Notes under the pieces: model-generated
Told to the model about the DNA's origin: nothing
The model's input: only the letters and a program-made list of their open reading frames with translations
The model's database searches: none
Part shown: piece after piece, positions 8,945 through 16,816 of the stretch
Position numbering within the stretch: the first letter of the stretch is position 1
How the letters are laid out: every line of letters begins with the position of its first letter
Position numbers and translations under genes: made by a program
From: Caldicellulosiruptor diazotrophicus
Lineage (GTDB): Bacteria > Bacillota > Thermoanaerobacteria > Caldicellulosiruptorales > Caldicellulosiruptoraceae
Assembly: GCF_017347585.1 (NCBI RefSeq)
Contig: NZ_AP024480.1
Coordinates: 672,001-736,000 of the forward strand
Direction: 5' to 3'
DNA: 64,000 bases

Positions 8945-11900
8945 ATGAAAAATTTTAGAAGAAAAGTATTTGTTGTTTTTGTTTTGTTTTTATTTTTAAA
9001 CATTTTATTTCTTCAAAATCTAAGAGCACAACCGACAATTATTCTTCCTTCGCCTCAAGGTTTGAATATAGCAATTGTAAATAGTCTTCCTCGAATAGAA
9101 GTAGGTCAAGATGGAACTATAACACTTTATTTTTCTTGGCAATACAGTTATTCTGACTTTGACTACTTTGAGCTATATCTTGGCGATAACCCTACAAGAT
9201 TTCCTTATGGATATACAATATATAAAAACGACCCAAACCTCACAGTTTCAAACGGGAGCTATACATATAAAGTTCAAAGTCTGCCAAACGGGCAAAAGAT
9301 TCCAAGCGGAACAATTTTTTATGCCAAGGTAAGAAGCGTAAGAGTTTTACAGGAACAGACAGGAAGTGTTGTTTATTACTCTTCGTATTCGAATACGATT
9401 GTGTTTTTAACACCTATCTTTGTTGAATGTTATACAAACACTGAAGATGCCATTGATATAGTCTGGGACGATGTTTACTATTCTGGCAAGAGAATAGATT
9501 ATGACATATATGTATCAAAGGATATAAGCTTTACAACTCCAATTAAGTATCAAATTGATGGTGACAGGATAACTTTACTCCAGAGCCAAAAACCAGGTGG
9601 AAGGGTAGAAATTCTACCAGGTAGGAAACTTAAATACACAGCAGCAGGGCTTTCACCAAGCAGTCTTTACTATGTAAAGGTTTTGCCAAGAAATTTGCCA
9701 CAAGAGGTAATCTGGCGTGACCCGCAGACATATACACCGCCTAATATAAAGCTAATTGGTGAAGCTGCAACATATATTCAGGCAGAGGCTCAGAGAATTG
9801 CTGACAATGTTGTGTGGCTCAGATGGGCAAAGGTATCAATTGCTGAAAACGAGTATGAGATTTACAAAGGTAGTAAAGACCAGATACCCACTCTGATTGG
9901 TACAGTTTCAGCTAATGAGTTTTTTGCTGTTGTGAGCATAACAGACGATGTGTTTTTCAGAATACAGGTTGATGTTTTTGACAGTTTTGGTAGGAAAGTG
10001 TCTATTAGGTCAAGAGATTTGTATGTTCATCCATATACACTGCCTTTTGCACCACCTGCAGCAGAAAATTTGGTAGCTTTACCTAAGTCTCAAGATACAA
10101 TCTCTTTGCGATTCAAAATACCAACAGACAAAGATGTTGTGTATGATTTTTATTACAAAAAATATTCGGATAGCAATGCTGACTTTACTTCTTTTGTATC
10201 CAATTATCAAATGAAAAGTTCTGATGAGGAAAAGGACGAGAACAATCTCCCAACAGGATTTTACAGGTTTGACATTACAGGTCTTGAAAAAAATACCGTT
10301 TATGTTTTAAAAGTTGTTGTAAAAAAGAAGTTCTACGATTATGAACAGGGAACATATATCTACAAAGAATCAACCCCTACTGTGACAATATCTTATACTC
10401 TATCTGGGGATATAACGCCACCAACAACACCAACTCTTTTATCTGTTGTTTACACGACTTACAATTCTGTAATTTTGTCATGGCAACCTATAACTATAGC
10501 TGGTGTTCAGCCACCGACAGTCGACAGGAGCATTTTCTATGAGGTTAATTTTGCAGTGTACCAAGATGGAATGGACATAATGAATCCAGAAAATCTTGAC
10601 ATAGCAAGTTTTCAAAAGGTAATACTTTCTGACTATCAGATAGACCAATCAGGCATTATAGTTTTCAGGGTAAGTAATCTCTTACCAAATACAAGGTATG
10701 TATTTTTTGTGAGATCGATGAGAAAGATTGACAGTAACGTTTATTATTCACTACCATCCAATATTGTAATGGCGACAACGCTAATAAAGTATGAAATACC
10801 GCTGCCTTCTACCGTTCCAGTTGTTGAAAACTTGAGCGTCGTGACAACAACGTATAACTCTGCCCTGCTTTCATGGAGCTACATTGAGAATATGTATTTT
10901 GAAATTCAGGTATCAGAAGATATCAAAAATGCAAATGCATGGCAGATTGCATCTGACAGTTTTAAACCATCTATAAAAGAGGTTGATTATACCACTGGAC
11001 TTTGTTATTTCACAGTTCAAAACTTAAAGCCTGATACATTCTACTATTTTAGAGTAAGGGCATACATAATCAAAGACAATCAGAAAGTGTATTCAGAGTT
11101 TAGCAGTCCTGTTTTTGGCAGAACACAAAAGGTTCCTCCACCGAAAACTCCAGTAGCTTTTGGTATAAAAGACTATGGGAAAGACTACGCAATTTTTGTT
11201 TGGGAGATTGCTGAGACAGGGAGAAAATATGTCATAGAGATAGCTGACAATATTTCATTTTCAAGCTCTCAGAAGTACACAACCGACACAGATGCAATGG
11301 AGTATAAAGTGAGTGGTTTAAAACCCAACACAAGGTACTGGGCAAGACTTTTTGCTTTGGCTTCAGATGGTCAATTATCACAGTCGACAGAAATTATCTC
11401 TTTTGTTACCAAAAAGGATATAAGCGAGTACACAGGTGTGTTTGATAGTGTGCAAGACACAACTCAGCCGTTTATAATAGTAGAAGACCCTGCAAGTGGC
11501 AAGATGATAATAGAGATTACCTATAGATATGTCAATGAGTCTTTGGATTCAAAGCCTGTGTTAATTGACTTTACAAAAAGAACAAGCCAATCTATTTATC
11601 AATTCATAATAAAAGTGAGATACGATGTTTTAAAAGCACTTGTTAAACTCAATAAAGATTGTATTGTTACATTAGATGGAGCATCTTCACTGTTCAATTT
11701 TGCTGCGCTAAATAGCGATACTATAAATAGTTTGATGGTATCTGGCGTGTCGCCTTCAAGTATCTATACTGAGCTGACATTTTTCAAGGCTACGGATAAA
11801 TACGCTGTGAAAGACGCTATTTCTGAAATTTATGATATAAGGTACACAGCTGCAAGCTCAACAAAACAAATAGGAATATCATATTTTTCAATGCCAATTA

Positions 11901-12550
11901 AAATTTCGCTCATAAACAGGGAACCGTGGTCTGCTGCGATACCATATGTTTTTGATTTGATCTCTCTTTCATGGAAAGAGCCAGAAAGCTCCGTGTTTAC
12001 AAGAGACAACAAAAGTGTAACTTTTAATTTGCAAACACCTCAGGCAATTGTGATTGTAAGAAAAAGCTTTTACAAAGATATAATTTCAAGTAGCTATGCA
12101 ACAAAGCTTTACTATCTTTTTAAGACTATTGCCAGCGATGATACAAGCGATACAATAGGAATAAAGAACAGTGTGTCAAAACAGGAGCTTGCCTCATTTT
12201 TGGTATATTTTGCAGAGAAGAAAAGACTCTACAGGTTTGAAATAATTGAAGATTATGTTAGAAAAGCATACAAAGCAGGGCTAATTGAAAATACCCAGGA
12301 CAATTCTATTCTCACAAAAGAAGCCGCTGTAGATATGATGGTAAAGTTTTATGAGATTTACACTGGCAATGAAATCTCAGCAGACGATGTTGCATGGACA
12401 AAGCTTTCTGCTGATGACAGATACTTGTTGTCGTTGAAAAAAGCATACAAGATGGGTTGGCTTTTTGACTATGTTACGTTCAATCCCAAAGAGACAGCAA
12501 CAAGAGAATATGTTTTAGCATTCTTCTATCATGTTGTTTCGAATATATGA
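8945..12550 (+). CDS. Second large secreted multi-FN3 protein with SLH-like C-terminus
   Basis: About 1,201 residues, paralogous in layout to the preceding gene: a signal peptide (hydrophobic stretch about residues 6-24), at least six FN3-like modules (marker strands near residues 112, 234, 445, 577, 693 and 790), a shared beta-rich domain near 830-1060 (LIDFTKR...MPIKISLINR...SVTFNLQTPQ) and a C-terminal SLH-like region (KQELASFLVYFAEK; TKEAAVDMMVKFYEIYTG; NPKETATREYVLAFFYHV). It starts 19 nt after the previous stop; ATG 8945 is preferred over GTG 8933 because GAGAGGT falls between them. It probably works with its neighbours on the cell surface. The function is unknown; no enzyme domain is seen. 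Confidence 0.8.
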   Translation: MKNFRRKVFVVFVLFLFLNILFLQNLRAQPTIILPSPQGLNIAIVNSLPRIEVGQDGTITLYFSWQYSYSDFDYFELYLGDNPTRFPYGYTIYKNDPNLTVSNGSYTYKVQSLPNGQKIPSGTIFYAKVRSVRVLQEQTGSVVYYSSYSNTIVFLTPIFVECYTNTEDAIDIVWDDVYYSGKRIDYDIYVSKDISFTTPIKYQIDGDRITLLQSQKPGGRVEILPGRKLKYTAAGLSPSSLYYVKVLPRNLPQEVIWRDPQTYTPPNIKLIGEAATYIQAEAQRIADNVVWLRWAKVSIAENEYEIYKGSKDQIPTLIGTVSANEFFAVVSITDDVFFRIQVDVFDSFGRKVSIRSRDLYVHPYTLPFAPPAAENLVALPKSQDTISLRFKIPTDKDVVYDFYYKKYSDSNADFTSFVSNYQMKSSDEEKDENNLPTGFYRFDITGLEKNTVYVLKVVVKKKFYDYEQGTYIYKESTPTVTISYTLSGDITPPTTPTLLSVVYTTYNSVILSWQPITIAGVQPPTVDRSIFYEVNFAVYQDGMDIMNPENLDIASFQKVILSDYQIDQSGIIVFRVSNLLPNTRYVFFVRSMRKIDSNVYYSLPSNIVMATTLIKYEIPLPSTVPVVENLSVVTTTYNSALLSWSYIENMYFEIQVSEDIKNANAWQIASDSFKPSIKEVDYTTGLCYFTVQNLKPDTFYYFRVRAYIIKDNQKVYSEFSSPVFGRTQKVPPPKTPVAFGIKDYGKDYAIFVWEIAETGRKYVIEIADNISFSSSQKYTTDTDAMEYKVSGLKPNTRYWARLFALASDGQLSQSTEIISFVTKKDISEYTGVFDSVQDTTQPFIIVEDPASGKMIIEITYRYVNESLDSKPVLIDFTKRTSQSIYQFIIKVRYDVLKALVKLNKDCIVTLDGASSLFNFAALNSDTINSLMVSGVSPSSIYTELTFFKATDKYAVKDAISEIYDIRYTAASSTKQIGISYFSMPIKISLINREPWSAAIPYVFDLISLSWKEPESSVFTRDNKSVTFNLQTPQAIVIVRKSFYKDIISSSYATKLYYLFKTIASDDTSDTIGIKNSVSKQELASFLVYFAEKKRLYRFEIIEDYVRKAYKAGLIENTQDNSILTKEAAVDMMVKFYEIYTGNEISADDVAWTKLSADDRYLLSLKKAYKMGWLFDYVTFNPKETATREYVLAFFYHVVSNI

Positions 12551-12586
12551 AATAAATTTTGTGGGTAAGAAGGTGAGCAGAACAAG

Positions 12587-13420
12587 ATGAAAGGTTTTCG
12601 AAAAGCTTTTATTTGCTTGATTTTAGCAGCGGTCATTTTATGGCAACAAAAAGTGTTTGCAGCAGATGTGTTTTGCAAGGTTGAATACTACGTTAATGGA
12701 ACGAACAATATGCAAGTTGTGCTATATTCAAAGACTAACAAGACCTACTATGTAAAGGGATTTACAAGAGATTCAGACAGACAACTGACAGTTTATTTTT
12801 CTGACAAGAAAACTTTTTCGTCTGAATCAAATTCGGTTTTGGTTCCACAGAGTATGTTTATCCTGCCAGTTAGAGTAATTCTTATGCCTTCAGATGGTTC
12901 TTTGCTATTTAGTGACATTAAAAATTCACCGTACAAAGACCATATTCTATTTCTTGCAAGCATGGGAAAGATTGATGGGTATAAAGATGGTACTTTCAGA
13001 CCGAAAAATATTGTTACCCGTCAGGAGTTTGTAAAGCTTTTTATAAATGTGTTTAATATAAAAATAGAAAACAACATCAAAAAGTATTCTTTTTCAGACA
13101 TTCAAAACTGCTGGGCAAAATCTGAAATAGAAACCCTTTATAAGATGGGAATTATCACAGGGGTAAAAGATAAACAAAATAGGCTTGTTTTCAAGCCGAA
13201 CGATGGGGTAACTTACGAGCAGGCATTTGCAATTTTGGCAAGGTATCTTAAGCTTAAATCTACCTCAAAAAATGATTATAAATCGTGGGCAAATCAGTAT
13301 ATAAATGCTTTTGTGGACAATCAACTTATAAATGCAGACGAAATAAAAGGCTTAAGATTAAATAGCTTTGCAACAAGAGAATGGACTGCATATATTTTGA
13401 GCAAGACAGTATTTAAATAG
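12587..13420 (+). CDS. Secreted protein with three S-layer homology (SLH) repeats
   Basis: 277 residues: a signal peptide (about 1-25, cut near VFA-AD), a short beta-rich head of ~80 residues, then three SLH repeats. The first two are clear: FSDIKNSPYKDHILFLASMGKIDGY and FSDIQNCWAKSEIETLYKMGIITGV, each followed by a FRP/FKP..x.TRQEF or TYEQAF segment. The third is weaker (WANQYINAFVDNQLIN...FATREW). SLH domains bind pyruvylated secondary wall polymers, so this is a surface anchor. It follows the two FN3 proteins by 36 nt and probably shares their transcript. Start ATG 12587 is preceded by AAGAAGGTGAG. Confidence 0.88.
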   Translation: MKGFRKAFICLILAAVILWQQKVFAADVFCKVEYYVNGTNNMQVVLYSKTNKTYYVKGFTRDSDRQLTVYFSDKKTFSSESNSVLVPQSMFILPVRVILMPSDGSLLFSDIKNSPYKDHILFLASMGKIDGYKDGTFRPKNIVTRQEFVKLFINVFNIKIENNIKKYSFSDIQNCWAKSEIETLYKMGIITGVKDKQNRLVFKPNDGVTYEQAFAILARYLKLKSTSKNDYKSWANQYINAFVDNQLINADEIKGLRLNSFATREWTAYILSKTVFK

Positions 13421-13447
13421 TAACAGCAGTTTTACTTAATTTCGATA

Positions 13448-13475
13448 TTGATAAAATTCAAAATGGGTGTATAAT
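13448..13475 (+). promoter_or_regulatory. Predicted sigma-A promoter for amino acid ABC operon
   Basis: TTGATA (13448-13453), a 16-nt spacer, then TATAAT (13470-13475), 48 nt before the start of the binding-protein gene. The call rests on sequence match only. Confidence 0.6.
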
Positions 13476-13522
13476 TATTAAGGTATATTTATAAATTAAA
13501 TCAACGGAAGGGGATATTTATA

Positions 13523-14323
13523 ATGTATAAGAAGGCCATAGTGTTGGTTTTACTAATAGTACTTATTATCCCATTTTTAAGCGGATGTACTTTAAATGAC
13601 CAAAACATGACAACCTTAGAAAAGATAAAAAAGACAAAAGAGTTTGTAGTTGGCATGGATAACACATTTCCGCCAATGGAGTTTACTGATGATAACAACA
13701 ACACAGTGGGGTTTGATGTGGACTTAGCAAACGAAATAGCTAAAAAGCTTGGTGCAAAGCTAAAGATTGTTGCTGTTGACTGGAGTGGAATCCAGAGTGC
13801 TTTAAAGTCCAAAAAGTTTGATGCTATTATTTCGTGCTTTAGTATCACAGATGAGAGGAAAAAAGCTTTCAATTTAGCAGGGCCATACCTTTACATTCGT
13901 CAAGTTATTGCTGTAAAAAAGGGTGACAGCTCAATCAAAAGCTTTGAAGATTTAAAAGGGATTAAGATAGGTGTTCAGGCAAACACAACAGGTGACAGTG
14001 CTGTTCAAAAGATGAAGTTTATAAACTATGAAAAGGATGTTACACGATATGAAAGGATAACTGATGCTTTTAACGACCTTGACATTGGAAGAATAAAAGC
14101 AGTTGTGATTGACAGTGTTGTTGCTTACTACTATAAAAAACAAAATCCTGAAAAGTTTGATATAGCACCTGCTCAGCTCGAAAGAGAGCCTGTGGGAATA
14201 GCTCTCAGAAAAGAGGACAAGGACCTGTACAATGAAATTCAAAAGATTTTAGACCAGTTAAAGAAGGACGGGACTATTGCGAAAATATCTGAAAAATGGT
14301 TTGGTGAAGACATTACAAAGTAA
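13523..14323 (+). CDS. Polar amino acid ABC transporter, substrate-binding lipoprotein
   Basis: 266 residues. The N-terminus has a lipoprotein signal with lipobox LSGC near residue 22, so the mature protein is membrane-anchored outside the cell. The rest is a family 3 solute-binding fold: FVVGMDNTFPPMEF, VGFDVDLANEIAKKLG, ISCFSITDERKKAFNLAGPY and KGIKIGVQANTTGDSAVQ. These are typical of glutamine, arginine or cystine binding proteins; the exact ligand cannot be read from the sequence. It heads a three-gene operon with its own promoter, and a GGAAGGGG site precedes the ATG. Confidence 0.92.
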   Translation: MYKKAIVLVLLIVLIIPFLSGCTLNDQNMTTLEKIKKTKEFVVGMDNTFPPMEFTDDNNNTVGFDVDLANEIAKKLGAKLKIVAVDWSGIQSALKSKKFDAIISCFSITDERKKAFNLAGPYLYIRQVIAVKKGDSSIKSFEDLKGIKIGVQANTTGDSAVQKMKFINYEKDVTRYERITDAFNDLDIGRIKAVVIDSVVAYYYKKQNPEKFDIAPAQLEREPVGIALRKEDKDLYNEIQKILDQLKKDGTIAKISEKWFGEDITK

Positions 14324-14339
14324 ATAGAGGTGGCATGAA

Positions 14340-15002
14340 TTGACAGAAATAGTCATAATAAAATATTTTCCTGTTCTTTTGAAAGCAAGCGTTGTTACGA
14401 TTGAACTTACAGCGATTGCAGTTACAATCGGGCTGGTGTTTGGACTTGTTGCAGCTCTTTTTAGAATTTCAAAAATAAAGGTTTTGAATTATATTGGAAG
14501 CTTTTATGTATGGCTTTTTAGAGGAACACCACTGCTTTTGCAGATATTCTTTATTTACTATGGTCTTCCCAAAATTATACCTGCTCTGACACTGCCAGCA
14601 TTTTTGGCAGGTGCAATTGCACTTATAATTAACTCAGGTGCGTACACGGCAGAAATAATAAGGGCAGCAATTCTGTCAATTGACAAAGGGCAGTACGAAG
14701 CAGCAAAGGCTCTTGGAATGACATACCTTCAGACCATGAGATATGTAATTGTTCCTCAAACATACAAAAGATTAATACCACCAATTGGCAATGAGTTTAT
14801 TGCGCTTTTGAAAGACTCTTCACTTGTATCAACAATAGGAATGGTTGAGCTTATGCGCGCTGCACAATTAAAAGCGTCTGCAACAGGTAGGGATGCAGAG
14901 ATTTATATAGCTGCGCTTGTGATATATTTGGCTCTTACAACGGTTTTTTCTACAATATTCAATTGGCTTGAAAAGAGGCTGGGAAGGTATGAACAACGGT
15001 AA
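14340..15002 (+). CDS. Polar amino acid ABC transporter, permease
   Basis: 220 residues with about five membrane segments. It belongs to the His/Glu/Gln/Arg permease subfamily: [19 protein letters not shown] near the first third, [37 protein letters not shown] with the EAA loop that contacts the ATPase, and [21 protein letters not shown]. The start is a TTG at 14340 preceded by AGAGGTGG, 16 nt after the binding-protein gene. A single permease gene suggests a homodimeric membrane pore. It overlaps the downstream ATPase gene by 14 nt. Confidence 0.93.
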   Translation: MTEIVIIKYFPVLLKASVVTIELTAIAVTIGLVFGLVAALFRISKIKVLNYIGSFYVWLFRGTPLLLQIFFIYYGLPKIIPALTLPAFLAGAIALIINSGAYTAEIIRAAILSIDKGQYEAAKALGMTYLQTMRYVIVPQTYKRLIPPIGNEFIALLKDSSLVSTIGMVELMRAAQLKASATGRDAEIYIAALVIYLALTTVFSTIFNWLEKRLGRYEQR

Positions 15003-15774
15003 TGGTAGGAATAATAGAAAAATAATAATTGCAAAAGACATTGTTAAATATTTCGGGCACAATCTCGTGTTGGACAAGGTGTCCTTGGAGGTAAACAGAG
15101 GAGAAGTTGTGGTTATAATAGGTCCTTCTGGATCTGGGAAAAGCACTTTCTTGCGCTGTCTTAACCATTTAGAAAGAATCAATTCAGGGTATATTGAGAT
15201 AGACGGGTTTGTCATTGAAGACAAAGGATTTCACGAAAAGCATAAAAAACACAGTTCAAAAGAGATAGCAAGATTTTGTTCACAAATAGGTATGGTATTT
15301 CAAAGGTTTAATCTTTTTCCTCACATGACTGCACTTGAGAATGTGATAGTAGGACCTGTTGTTGTGAATAAAATGAAAAAGGAAGAGGCAATCGAGCTTG
15401 GAATGAATCTTCTTGAGAAGGTAGGGCTCAAGGACAAGGCAAATTCATACCCTGCACAGCTATCTGGTGGACAGCAGCAAAGAGTTGCAATTGCCAGAGC
15501 TTTGGCTATGAAACCTAAAGTAATGCTGTTTGATGAACCGACATCTGCGCTTGACCCTGAACTTGTGGGTGAGGTTTTAAACGTTATGAAAGAGCTGGCA
15601 AGGGAAGGTATGACAATGCTTGTTGTAACTCATGAGATGGGATTTGCGAGAGAGGTTGCAGACAGGGTTGTGTTTATGGACAGGGGGAAGATTGTTGAGG
15701 AAGGTCTGCCTGAAGAGATTTTCACAAATCCAAAGCAAGAGAGGACAAGACAGTTTTTGCAAAAGATATTGTAG
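14989..15774 (+). CDS. Polar amino acid ABC transporter, ATP-binding protein
   Basis: About 261 residues. It has a Walker [11 protein letters not shown]-loop segment [19 protein letters not shown], signature LSGGQQQR, Walker [15 protein letters not shown] and H-loop VVTHEMG, as in GlnQ/HisP ATPases. ATG 14989 is chosen over the longer TTG 14968 because GGGAAGG lies just before it and the short form matches the family. An insert of about 15 residues after IEIDGF ([14 protein letters not shown]) is slightly longer than usual. The operon ends at the terminator 15821-15860. Confidence 0.93.
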   Translation: MNNGNGRNNRKIIIAKDIVKYFGHNLVLDKVSLEVNRGEVVVIIGPSGSGKSTFLRCLNHLERINSGYIEIDGFVIEDKGFHEKHKKHSSKEIARFCSQIGMVFQRFNLFPHMTALENVIVGPVVVNKMKKEEAIELGMNLLEKVGLKDKANSYPAQLSGGQQQRVAIARALAMKPKVMLFDEPTSALDPELVGEVLNVMKELAREGMTMLVVTHEMGFAREVADRVVFMDRGKIVEEGLPEEIFTNPKQERTRQFLQKIL

Positions 15775-15820
15775 CAATATATTTTGATAAAAAGAATAAA
15801 ATTTGATGATAGTAATAGAA

Positions 15821-15860
15821 AGGGCTGTCTATTTTGTATTATTAATGGCAGCCCTTTTTA
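15821..15860 (+). terminator. Intrinsic terminator after amino acid ABC operon
   Basis: AGGGCTGTC (15821-15829) pairs with GGCAGCCCT (15848-15856) over a 9-bp stem with one G-T pair, and a T run follows. Confidence 0.85.
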
Positions 15861-15900
15861 GCTTGACAGAGAAGATTTTTATATAAAAGGGGAGAAAAAC

Positions 15901-16806
15901 TTGAGTGAAAAACGGAAGATTTTAGCAGATGCCATTTTGTTTTTTGTTACAATGGTATGGGGAAGTTCATTTGTACTTATGAAAAACACAGTTTTAATTA
16001 TAAACCCAGTGGCATTTTTGGCTGTCAGATTTGCACTTGCCTGGCTGATAGTTTTAGTAATATTCTGGAAAAATCTAAGAGGGTTGAAATTAAGGGAAGT
16101 TCTTTATGGTAGTATCATTGGATTTTTTCTATTTAGTGGGATGCTATTGCAGGTTATAGGACTAAAATATACATACGCATCAAAATCAGCTTTTATAACT
16201 GGGTTGACTGTCATCTTGGTTCCTGTATTTGTAGCTCTGATTGAAAAAAAGATACCCAAAATTAATGTTGCTGCCGGTGTAGTTTTGGCTTTTGCTGGGC
16301 TTTGGCTTTTAAGTGGTGCAAAGTTTTCAAATTTTAATTTTGGTGATTTTCTTACCCTTCTTGCTGACCTTGGGTTTGTGTTTCAAATTATCTTTATTGA
16401 CATATTTACAGGAAAAGATAATGTAAACACAACAAACGTTGCAATTTTTCAGCTGATGAGCGCAGCATTCTTATATGTGATTGTTTCAATGATATTTGGT
16501 ATTAACCCCATAGATGTTAAAATAAATCTTACAGCCATTATAACTATTTTGGTAACTGGTATTTTAGGAACAGCATTGGCATTTACTGCTCAAGTTTTTG
16601 TCCAGAAATATACAACACCCACTCATACAGCACTCATTTTTTCTGCTGAGCCTGTTTTTGGTGCAATTTTTTCTGCCATAATACCGTCTGGGCCAAACAA
16701 CACAACTGAGATTTTACCTTTGATTTCTTATGTGGGATGTGGTTTAATCTTAATTGGGATGATTGTAGCTGAGCTAAACCTCGATAAAAATCTTGAGATG
16801 GAGTGA
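15901..16806 (+). CDS. EamA/DMT-family transporter
   Basis: 301 residues, almost wholly hydrophobic, with ten predicted membrane segments arranged as two EamA halves. The first half contains FFVTMVWGSSFVLMKN and AVRFALAWLIV, and the second TGILGTALAFTAQVFVQKYT and ALIFSAEPVFGAIFSAI, the usual motifs of drug/metabolite exporters. Substrates of the family include amino acids and metabolites; none can be assigned here. The TTG start at 15901 is preceded by AAAGGGGAG. It ends just before the beta-CASP nuclease gene, so the two may be cotranscribed. Confidence 0.88.
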   Translation: MSEKRKILADAILFFVTMVWGSSFVLMKNTVLIINPVAFLAVRFALAWLIVLVIFWKNLRGLKLREVLYGSIIGFFLFSGMLLQVIGLKYTYASKSAFITGLTVILVPVFVALIEKKIPKINVAAGVVLAFAGLWLLSGAKFSNFNFGDFLTLLADLGFVFQIIFIDIFTGKDNVNTTNVAIFQLMSAAFLYVIVSMIFGINPIDVKINLTAIITILVTGILGTALAFTAQVFVQKYTTPTHTALIFSAEPVFGAIFSAIIPSGPNNTTEILPLISYVGCGLILIGMIVAELNLDKNLEME

Positions 16807-16816
16807 AGCTTTAAAG

